Positions 1 to 5,987 of a DNA stretch of 7,587 nucleotides are shown in pieces. The notes under the pieces are model-generated. The model searched no databases. It saw nothing but the letters and a program-made list of their open reading frames with translations, and was not told where the DNA came from. Position 1 is the stretch's first letter. Every line of letters begins with the position of its first letter. The stretch comes from Balneolales bacterium. Its GTDB lineage: Bacteria; Bacteroidota; Rhodothermia; Balneolales; Natronogracilivirgulaceae. The position numbers and the translations under genes were made by a program. The stretch spans positions 1 through 7,587 of the forward strand of contig SLLP01000056.1 in the NCBI GenBank assembly GCA_007133995.1, given 5' to 3'.

Positions 1-2
1 AA

Positions 3-440
3 TTCGAACAACAGGCTTACCGCACACCGGAAAATTATACCGAAACCACACCTGACGGCAAAGTGGTAAGTCGCGATGAAGATGACTGGCGCATCGGTCC
101 CATGTTCCAGGGATACGTCGAGGTTCAGGTTCCGCCCTTTCCCAACCCGACCCGAGGCGAACCTGTTCAATTAGAAATGCTGGTCACGGGAGTAGGTATA
201 GTGAACGGATTGAACGCAGTAACTTATTATGACGTATTTGATGAGAGATCACAGCGAACTCTCTACTCAAACCGGAGTCCACTCGAATTTGAACCACTTG
301 TTATCGATATCTATCCCGCAGAGTTTGATCCGGCCAATAACTACAACGCAGCCCGCGACCGAAACGACGGACTCCATCGCCTGTTTATCTACGACAACCG
401 CAGAAACCTGATCACCTATGGCGATATCAAACTAAAATAG
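3..440 (+). CDS. C-terminal part of a probable envelope or secreted beta-rich protein (5' end outside the window)
   Basis: The frame is open with no stop from base 3 to the TAG at 438-440, so the gene begins left of the window. The GTG at 63 is an internal valine codon, not a convincing start. The visible 145 residues begin FEQQAYRTPE, then carry an acidic DEDDW stretch, then FPNPTRG at about residues 46-52, and end in GLHRLFIYDNRRNLITYGDI plus LKLK-like basic residues. The PNP motif followed by alternating hydrophobic strands and a terminal Gly-x-x-x-hydrophobic strand resembles Ig-like C-terminal modules of FCB-group exported proteins, including type IX secretion sorting domains. That resemblance is an inference; the match to the consensus is loose. 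No signal peptide or lipobox can be seen because the N-terminus is missing. It is followed after 34 nt by the winged-helix gene and probably shares its transcript. Function unknown. Confidence 0.75.
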   Translation, partial: FEQQAYRTPENYTETTPDGKVVSRDEDDWRIGPMFQGYVEVQVPPFPNPTRGEPVQLEMLVTGVGIVNGLNAVTYYDVFDERSQRTLYSNRSPLEFEPLVIDIYPAEFDPANNYNAARDRNDGLHRLFIYDNRRNLITYGDIKLK

Positions 441-474
441 ATCTGAAAGAAAGCTCACGAAAAAGGTGCAAACC

Positions 475-741
475 ATGTCAAAAATTACGCAAAGCCAGCG
501 CAGTATTCTTGAACTGCTTATATATGCTGAATCCTACGGCCATATCCAGCAGGAAACCGGTCTGTCTTTCGGTGAAATCCGGGACGACCTGATCACTTTG
601 ATGCATAACAATATGATTGAAGTTTTTGAGAGCGAAGGTGGCAATATTGGGGCAAAAGTAAGACATTTTGACAATGACCACCCCGAATCCTTTTTTTATC
701 GAGCGACAAAATCAGGTCTGAGCGCCATGAAGGTTTCTTAA
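475..741 (+). CDS. Small winged-helix-like protein, 88 aa
   Basis: The protein has 88 residues from the ATG at 475. This start is preferred over the in-frame GTG at 466 because an AAAAGG purine run at 461-466 sits 8 nt upstream of the ATG. The fold suggested by the sequence is a winged helix-turn-helix. Helix ILELLIYAESYGH (about residues 11-23) is followed by QQETGLSFGEIRDDLITLMHNN (25-46), which looks like the two HTH helices. A wing follows in which IEVFESE and FFYRATKSGLSAMK form the beta-hairpin and last helix. The ending 'YRATKSGLSAM' is typical of MarR/PadR-type wings. There is no ligand domain, so it would act as a small DNA-binding protein or a structural HTH adaptor. The gene lies between an exported protein and a biotin-carrier gene; no target can be named. 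The DNA-binding role is inferred from pattern only. Confidence 0.7.
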   Translation: MSKITQSQRSILELLIYAESYGHIQQETGLSFGEIRDDLITLMHNNMIEVFESEGGNIGAKVRHFDNDHPESFFYRATKSGLSAMKVS

Positions 742-793
742 TGAACAACGGCATCCTCACAACCCAATTCATTACAGCTATCCAGATCACCCG

Positions 794-797
<4 letters not shown>
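741..797 (+). CDS. Bridging 18-codon micro-ORF, possible translational coupler
   Basis: An ATG at 741 overlaps the stop of the winged-helix gene (TAATG, 739-743). It opens an 18-codon frame, MNNGILTTQFITAIQITR, ending in TGA at 795-797. That TGA overlaps the ATG of the biotin-carrier gene (ATGA, 794-797). The carrier start has no recognisable Shine-Dalgarno sequence. Ribosomes terminating at 741 could therefore restart at once, translate the micro-ORF, and be delivered to the start at 794. The overlaps are seen directly; the coupling role is inference, and the peptide itself may have no function. Chance is a real alternative in only 57 nt. Confidence 0.3.
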
Positions 798-1312
<515 letters not shown>

Positions 1313-1323
1313 AAATAAAAAAA

Positions 1324-1328
1324 AAGGA
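1324..1328 (+). promoter_or_regulatory. Ribosome binding site deciding the TTG start of murA
   Basis: An AAGGA sequence lies 8 nt before the TTG at 1337, inside an otherwise A-rich spacer. It is one of the few good SD matches in the window and supports TTG over the downstream ATG at 1382. Confidence 0.6.
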
Positions 1329-1336
1329 CTATACCA

Positions 1337-2605
1337 TTGGATAATTTCCTGATTGAGGGAGGAAAATCACTCCGGGGCACCATGGCCATTAGCGGATCCA
1401 AAAACGCCGCCCTGCCTCTCATGGCCGCCGCCCTGCTTGCTGACGGACCGGTAACCATCACTAATGTGCCCCTGCTCAATGATATTTTTACATTCAACAA
1501 GGTGATCGGCGAAACCGGGTCACAGGTCTTATTTGACCAGTATAAAAGGGAGCTGGCCATCGATCCGACTCAGATGAACAACCATGTTGCACCCTACGAT
1601 CTGGTCAGGAAGATGCGCGCCTCCTTCTACATGACCGGAGCGCTTCTCGGTGCCGCCGGCGATGCCCGAGTGTCGCTTCCGGGTGGATGCGCCTGGGGGC
1701 CCAGACCGGTGAACCTGCACCTTGAGGGAATGCGTGCCCTTGGTGCTAAAATTGAAATGGATGGTGGATATGTCATTGCCAAAGCACCGAACGGTCGTCT
1801 TCCGGGCGGTGCTTTCACCATGAACCCAAGCAGTGTCGGGGCTACAGTCAACCTGGTGCTGGCGGCGGTCCGGGCCAATGGCAAATCGGTCATTCGCAAT
1901 GCCGCCATGGAGCCGGATGTGGTCAATCTCTGTGATAATCTGAATACACTGGGTGCGAGAATCTCGGGAGCCGGAACTCCGGTTCTAACCATCGACGGTG
2001 TTGACAGTATCAAATCGGGCACCATGAACAATATTCCCGACCGCATTGAGACCGGCACATTCATGATTGCAGCCGCCATGGTACCGGGATCGGATGTTAC
2101 CCTCACCAATACTCTGGAAAGCGATCTAGGCTCATTCACGGACACATTCCGAAAGCTCCATGTCGGACTTGATATTGGTGATTCAACGATTCGAATCCGC
2201 TCGGCTGACCGCGTGCCGCCGGTCTCCATTGAAACCGCAATTTACCCCGGCTTCCCGACCGATCTGCAGGCGCAGTGGGCTACCATGATGACCCAGGCCC
2301 ACGGCAAATCGACCGTCACCGATCACATCTACCCGGATCGCTTCAGCTATGTTCCAGAGCTTGTACGGCTTGGAGCTGATATCGAGCGCCGTGAAAATAC
2401 GGTGATCGTCCGCGGCAGGTCGGAACTCAGGGGTGCCTCGGTGATGAGCACCGACCTGCGGGCAAGCGTAAGTCTTGTGATGGCCGGCCTTGTGGCCCGG
2501 GACGAAACCGAGGTGCTGCGTATCTACCATCTTGACCGTGGTTATGAGAAACTGGAGGATAAACTCAATGCGGTCGGTGCCGCCATACATCGGGTTTCCG
2601 GTTGA
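1337..2605 (+). CDS. murA: UDP-N-acetylglucosamine 1-carboxyvinyltransferase
   Basis: MurA transfers enolpyruvate from PEP to UDP-GlcNAc, the first committed step of peptidoglycan synthesis in the cytoplasm. The 422-residue length is normal for the family. The hallmark residues are visible. SKNAALP holds Lys22 and Asn23, at the same numbers as in E. coli. The mobile loop LPGGCAWGPRP holds catalytic Cys118 (the fosfomycin target) and Arg123. IPDRIETGTF lies at 233-242, PGFPTDLQAQ holds the catalytic Asp309, STDLRAS holds Arg375, and HLDRGYE is at 398-404. The start is the TTG at 1337, supported by an AAGGA at 1324-1328 with 8-nt spacing and by the family-typical opening MDNFLIEGGKSLRG. The in-frame ATG at 1382 would delete the first beta strand. 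It follows the biotin-carrier gene by 24 nt of almost pure A/T. The Cys at the active site predicts fosfomycin sensitivity at target level. Confidence 0.97.
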   Translation: MDNFLIEGGKSLRGTMAISGSKNAALPLMAAALLADGPVTITNVPLLNDIFTFNKVIGETGSQVLFDQYKRELAIDPTQMNNHVAPYDLVRKMRASFYMTGALLGAAGDARVSLPGGCAWGPRPVNLHLEGMRALGAKIEMDGGYVIAKAPNGRLPGGAFTMNPSSVGATVNLVLAAVRANGKSVIRNAAMEPDVVNLCDNLNTLGARISGAGTPVLTIDGVDSIKSGTMNNIPDRIETGTFMIAAAMVPGSDVTLTNTLESDLGSFTDTFRKLHVGLDIGDSTIRIRSADRVPPVSIETAIYPGFPTDLQAQWATMMTQAHGKSTVTDHIYPDRFSYVPELVRLGADIERRENTVIVRGRSELRGASVMSTDLRASVSLVMAGLVARDETEVLRIYHLDRGYEKLEDKLNAVGAAIHRVSG

Positions 2606-2747
2606 TTGAGACTTCCACAGCATCGCATCACACAACTCAGTGCATTATTATTCGAGTGTCATTATTCCTTTTTTTACATTATATTTCCCTTTGATGTATC
2701 GGTGTAAGAAAAGAAGTTTTTTCCGACAGATTGCCGAATAACAATGG

Positions 2748-2801
2748 ACAAATGCAATCTTCCGGCGGAATGCGCTCCCGGTACCCGGCATTACAAATGC
2801 A
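2748..2801. repeat. 9-bp direct repeats with nested inverted repeat
   Basis: ACAAATGCA occurs at 2748-2756 and again at 2793-2801, 45 bp apart start to start. The second copy also forms an inverted repeat, GCATT-ACA-AATGC, at 2788-2800. A further AATGC lies at 2769-2773. Such an arrangement could be an operator pair upstream of rne, but 9 bp is short and no regulator is known. Confidence 0.35.
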
Positions 2802-2858
2802 CAGATGTTGTTACAAACAGTTCCGTCTTCCTTTTATCTCTGATTGGACATACACAAT

Positions 2859-2895
2859 GTAGTGGCTTCGAAGGTATATGATACCAAACCACTAC
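2859..2895. promoter_or_regulatory. Two-stage interrupted palindrome / hairpin upstream of rne
   Basis: The outer arms GTAGTGG (2859-2865) and CCACTAC (2889-2895) are perfectly complementary over 7 bp. The inner arms GGTAT (2873-2877) and ATACC (2881-2885) are complementary over 5 bp around an ATG triplet. The internal loop is CTTCGAA on the left and AAA on the right. No T run follows, so it is not an intrinsic terminator. It ends 196 nt before the rne ATG. It may be an operator for a dimeric regulator or an mRNA hairpin in the rne leader. The pairing is seen directly; the role is inference. Confidence 0.55.
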
Positions 2896-2931
2896 TCAAT
2901 AGTATCCGGAAGATGTTTCCAACGACTGTTA

Positions 2932-2960
2932 TTGATATTCAATGAAAGAAATTTTCTAAA
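2932..2960 (+). promoter_or_regulatory. Weak sigma70-like promoter candidate for rne-hslVU
   Basis: TTGATA at 2932-2937 and TCTAAA at 2955-2960 are separated by 17 nt, matching the general -35/-10 layout with five and four matches of six. If real, transcription would start near 2967 and leave a leader of about 125 nt, placing the 2859-2895 palindrome upstream of the promoter. Bacteroidota-type housekeeping promoters differ from this consensus, so support is weak. Confidence 0.2.
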
Positions 2961-3091
2961 GCAGCACAGAATGTACGAGTCAAAAAACATGTTACAATCG
3001 ACTTTTTCTAAATACAGAAATTTATCGGCCCTGCCAATCAGAGATCTGGTTTTTGATTCCTGCATCGTCTGCTTCACAAACTGGAATCCAC

Positions 3092-5437
3092 ATGAAAAAC
3101 CAAATCATCATTCACGCGGCAGCAAATCAAACCCGCGTAGCCCTGATTGAAAATGGTGAATTAGCCCAATTATTTATAGAATCCCCGGAAAACCAACGTA
3201 CTGTTGGTAATATTTATCTTGCTGAGGTTCATAAGGTGATGGCCGGCATTCGTGCTGCTTTCATCAACATGGGAACTCTGAAAGATGCCTTTCTGCACTT
3301 TTCCGATACTGGCGAACACCTGAAAAACTATCTTATCATGCTTAATGGCAAGGATGCTCTCCGGAGTCCGTCTAAGCATGAAAAATCCCGCCAGCCTAAC
3401 TCCGGGAACGGGTCTGTCACCGAAGAGCAGAATCGTGCCGGCGCGCTGTTGGCTCCCAAGCAGAAAGTCCTTGTTCAAATTGTTAAAGAGCCAATCGGTT
3501 CCAAAGGCCCGCGGGTATCGACCAATATTACCGTTGCAGGCCGTTTTCTCGTCCTCATACCCATGGGAGAATACGTTGCAGTATCCAAACGGATACGAAG
3601 CCAAAAGGAGCGTCGAAGGCTGCGCTCGTGCATTTCATCGGTTCTTCCCGACGGGTTTGGTGTCATCGTACGCACCCTCGCCGACGGTCAGCCCGATGAG
3701 GTCCTGCACGAAGATCTGAAGGACGTGCTTGAGAAATGGAATTCCATCCTCGAGAAACTGAAAGTAGCCAAGCCTCCTGCCCTGTTGCATCAGGATATGG
3801 ATATGACCGAAAGCCTGGTGCGTGATCTGTTTGCAAAGGATTACAGCCGTATCCTCATTGATGATGCGAAGATATTCCGGTCTATAAAATCCTATGTCTC
3901 CAGAGTGGCACCTAATATGGTTCCGAATATTGAGCTCTACAAGGGCTCTGAACATATCTTCGATTACATGAAGATATCCCGGGACGTGGATTCGGTATTC
4001 AGTCCCAGAGTCAAAATGCCCAGCGGCGGCTACCTGATTTTTGAGCAGACTGAGGCCATGTATGTTGTGGATGTGAACTCCGGCAGATACGCTGCCAAGC
4101 GCGAACAGGAGGAGAATTCACTCAGGACGAATCTCGAATCCGCCCGGGAAATTGCCAAACAGCTTAGATTGCGTGATATCGGCGGTATTATTGTCGTTGA
4201 CTTCATTGACTTGCGCGAGGATGCCAACCGCAAGAAGGTCTATGATGAACTTCGCAGGGAGTTTCGGAAAGATCGTGCCAAAACCAATGTGTTGCCTATG
4301 AGCGATTTCGGTTTGGTCCAGATAACGCGTCAGCGCATCCGCCCCAGCGTGGTAAAATCGGTCTCCAAGGTGTGTCCCATGTGTGGCGGCTCGGGCAGCA
4401 TCATTTCTCAAAATACCGTAGTTGCTGATATTGAAGGCTGGCTCACCAAGTTCAAATACAACTACAAGGGACATTTTTCACTGGATCTGCACCTGAATCC
4501 TTACCTGAAGTCCATGGTCCAGCGGGGCTGGATAAGCCAGAGACTGAAATGGCTGCTTTCCTACCGGCTCAATGTGAATATGATGGCTGATGAAACCATG
4601 TCCATGAACGACTTCAAATTCATGCTTCCCAATTCGGAGATTGACATTACCGATGCCGTTCTCAATGATCAGCCTCTTGAAAAAGCGATCTCTGAAACCG
4701 ATCTGCGTGGTCATTCTGATACTGAAAAGAAGAGTGATGACCCTGGTCTGGATTATTTCAAAAAAGAAAAGCAAAGGCCTCAGGGAAAAGGATCAGGTGG
4801 AGTCCGTGGTGGATCCCGACCATCACAACAGAAAGGGAAACCTGCTGCGAAAAAGGAATCTGATTCGCAGGACGGACAAAATAGTGTAGGTACCATCAAA
4901 CAGACCGGCGGACAACGCTCAGGCAGTCAGAAAACGGGCACCAGTCAAAAACCCTCTGAAAGCCGGAAAAAAAAGGATGGCGCAGAAAAATCCGGATCAG
5001 ATCCCAAAAAAGAGGATCAGCAAAAATCAACAAGCAGATCAGATCAGCAACGCAAGGATCGGGAGAGCAGCAAACCCAATCCCAAGGCAAAATACTACAA
5101 ATCTTCCAAAGATCAGGCTTCTGCAAAATCCGGCGATGATACATCCGATGACGCCAAATCCGATGACACCAAATTAAGCGATACCAAATCCGGCGACGGG
5201 AAACCGGATGACGCCGCACAGCAAAAACAGGCTTCTCAAAATGCAGAGAATGAGCCGAAGAAGAAAACCTCAAAGGAATCTTCCACAAACGCGGAGAAGC
5301 AGTCGGTAAAAGTGTCGGATCATAAGGGCGATGAGATGAAAGAGGAAAATGACAAAGATAATGACAAAGCTCATTTGCCATCGGCAATTGAAGTAGCCCG
5401 TCAACATCGTTTGGAAAAAGAAAAAAAGGAGAAGTAA
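3092..5437 (+). CDS. rne: RNase E/G-family endoribonuclease with a long charged C-terminal tail
   Basis: This is a single-strand-specific endoribonuclease of mRNA decay and rRNA/tRNA maturation, 781 aa from the ATG at 3092. An in-frame TTG at 3053 would add 13 residues with no family resemblance. Core landmarks follow E. coli RNase E with an offset of about 24. The N-terminal RNase H-like strand (MKNQIIIHAAANQTRVALIENG) is followed by an S1 domain from GNIYLAEV (39-46), interrupted by a polar insertion at about 83-122. The 5'-phosphate sensor is in VIVRT (Arg194, Thr195). Catalytic Asp327 and Asn329 are in VVDVNSG, and Asp370 is in GGIIVVDFIDL. The zinc-link is CPMC (Cys428, Cys431). The core ends near residue 535. 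Residues 540-781 are a Lys/Ser/Asp/Gln-rich, probably disordered tail with pentapeptide repeats (679-708) and a terminal charged helix (762-781). RNase G enzymes end near 490-520 aa, so the tail is RNase E-like in layout. It heads an operon with hslVU. Confidence 0.95.
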   Translation: MKNQIIIHAAANQTRVALIENGELAQLFIESPENQRTVGNIYLAEVHKVMAGIRAAFINMGTLKDAFLHFSDTGEHLKNYLIMLNGKDALRSPSKHEKSRQPNSGNGSVTEEQNRAGALLAPKQKVLVQIVKEPIGSKGPRVSTNITVAGRFLVLIPMGEYVAVSKRIRSQKERRRLRSCISSVLPDGFGVIVRTLADGQPDEVLHEDLKDVLEKWNSILEKLKVAKPPALLHQDMDMTESLVRDLFAKDYSRILIDDAKIFRSIKSYVSRVAPNMVPNIELYKGSEHIFDYMKISRDVDSVFSPRVKMPSGGYLIFEQTEAMYVVDVNSGRYAAKREQEENSLRTNLESAREIAKQLRLRDIGGIIVVDFIDLREDANRKKVYDELRREFRKDRAKTNVLPMSDFGLVQITRQRIRPSVVKSVSKVCPMCGGSGSIISQNTVVADIEGWLTKFKYNYKGHFSLDLHLNPYLKSMVQRGWISQRLKWLLSYRLNVNMMADETMSMNDFKFMLPNSEIDITDAVLNDQPLEKAISETDLRGHSDTEKKSDDPGLDYFKKEKQRPQGKGSGGVRGGSRPSQQKGKPAAKKESDSQDGQNSVGTIKQTGGQRSGSQKTGTSQKPSESRKKKDGAEKSGSDPKKEDQQKSTSRSDQQRKDRESSKPNPKAKYYKSSKDQASAKSGDDTSDDAKSDDTKLSDTKSGDGKPDDAAQQKQASQNAENEPKKKTSKESSTNAEKQSVKVSDHKGDEMKEENDKDNDKAHLPSAIEVARQHRLEKEKKEK
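5126..5215 (+). repeat. Six degenerate 15-bp tandem repeats within rne
   Basis: Six consecutive 15-bp units start at 5126, 5141, 5156, 5171, 5186 and 5201. The best copies read AAATCCGATGACGCC or close to it. They encode a pentapeptide with pattern K-S-D/G-D-T/A/G, placing Lys at residues 679, 689, 694, 699 and 704 and acidic residues between. Copies differ by up to about half of their bases, so the array is old or under selection for charge rather than sequence. In-frame gain or loss of units would change tail length without breaking the gene. Confidence 0.75.
5426..5432 (+). promoter_or_regulatory. Ribosome binding site of hslV inside the end of rne
   Basis: A strong purine SD, AAGGAGA (5426-5432), lies in the last codons of rne. 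It is about 12 nt before the ATG of hslV, longer than ideal. Its position means that ribosomes finishing rne cover the site, which suggests translational coupling. Confidence 0.55.
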
Positions 5438-5444
5438 GAAGCGT

Positions 5445-5987
5445 ATGACCTTTAAGCTTGATGCCACAACCGTAATCGGAATCATTCATGACGGCAAAGC
5501 CTGCATTGGCGGCGACGGACAGGCCACACTCGACAAGGTGGTAATGAAAGCCAATGTCCAGAAGGTTCGCCATCTGTACAACAAGCAGGTTCTTGCCGGA
5601 TTTGCCGGGTCAACCGCCGACGCCTTCACCCTGTTTGAACGATTCGAGGAGAAACTGAACCAGTATAACGGCACCATTGAGCGGGCAGCTGTGGAGCTGG
5701 CCAAAGACTGGCGAAGCGACCGCTATCTGCGAAGGCTCGAAGCGCTGCTTGTCGTCATGAATAAGGAACGCGGTCTGCTCATTTCCGGCCAGGGTGATGT
5801 CATAGAACCGGACGACCACATACTTGCCATCGGCAGTGGAGGATCGTATGCCCAGGCGGCAGCCAGGGCTCTCAAAAACCACGCATCATCGATATCGGCC
5901 CGGGAAATGGTAGAGCATTCACTGCATATCGCCGCCGATATTTGCATTTATACCAATCACAACCTAACCTTGCTGGAACTTGAGTGA
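5445..5987 (+). CDS. hslV: ATP-dependent protease subunit HslV (ClpQ), N-terminal Thr peptidase
   Basis: HslV forms a double-hexameric peptidase chamber in the cytoplasm and degrades proteins fed by HslU. The 180-residue protein aligns across the family. The catalytic pair TTVIG begins at Thr8, followed by GGDGQATL with Asp24, VMKANVQKV with Lys40, AGFAGSTADAFTLFE, AVELAKDWRSDR, LAIGSGGSYAQAAARAL with Ser131, and DICIYTNH. The distance Thr8-Asp24-Lys40 equals Thr1-Asp17-Lys33 of the E. coli enzyme. This fixes the active nucleophile at position 8 and leaves a 7-residue leader (MTFKLDA) that must be removed for activity. E. coli removes only Met. The gene starts 7 nt after rne stops, with its SD inside rne, and overlaps hslU by 8 nt. 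No defect is seen. Confidence 0.96.
   Translation: MTFKLDATTVIGIIHDGKACIGGDGQATLDKVVMKANVQKVRHLYNKQVLAGFAGSTADAFTLFERFEEKLNQYNGTIERAAVELAKDWRSDRYLRRLEALLVVMNKERGLLISGQGDVIEPDDHILAIGSGGSYAQAAARALKNHASSISAREMVEHSLHIAADICIYTNHNLTLLELE

Larger units (their letters stand above)
2606..3091. other. 486-nt intergenic region between murA and rne
   Basis: No credible gene is present. A short open frame beginning at the ATG at 2878 runs into the rne coding region but has no family signature and no SD. Composition shifts to AT-rich with a T7 tract at 2669-2675, which lacks a convincing stem in front of it. A small GC-rich patch follows at 2761-2790. Structured elements are a 9-bp direct repeat, ACAAATGCA at 2748-2756 and 2793-2801, and a 37-bp interrupted palindrome at 2859-2895. 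GATTCC/GGAATC also pair around the rne start region (3055-3060 with 3083-3088). The region most likely holds the promoter and a long 5' leader of the rne-hslVU operon. Confidence 0.75.

Noticed and set aside
1..5. Window begins with AATTC, like a cut EcoRI site
   Set aside because: Five bases are too few to imply a cloning junction, and the reading frame is continuous from the first full codon.
1627..2229. Antisense open frame (200 codons) opposite murA
   Set aside because: murA is complete with all catalytic residues; the antisense frame shows no family features.
2635..2675. Possible rho-independent terminator after murA
   Set aside because: A T7 run exists at 2669-2675, but the only stem in front (ACTC with GAGT, extended through a bulge) is short, has a 15-nt loop and ends 12 nt before the T run.
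3053..3091. TTG at 3053 as the start of rne, adding 13 residues
   Set aside because: The extra residues have no counterpart in the family, and the ATG at 3092 gives the typical first beta strand of RNase E/G.
2878..3150. A 90-codon open frame starting inside the 2859-2895 palindrome and overlapping the start of rne in another frame
   Set aside because: No SD, no family resemblance and mixed low-quality composition. It overlaps a certain gene by about 60 nt and starts at the ATG loop of the palindrome.
4896..5573. Antisense open frame (225 codons) opposite the rne tail and hslV
   Set aside because: It spans the junction of two well-supported genes and its composition mirrors the Lys/Asp-rich tail read backwards. 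No domain is visible.
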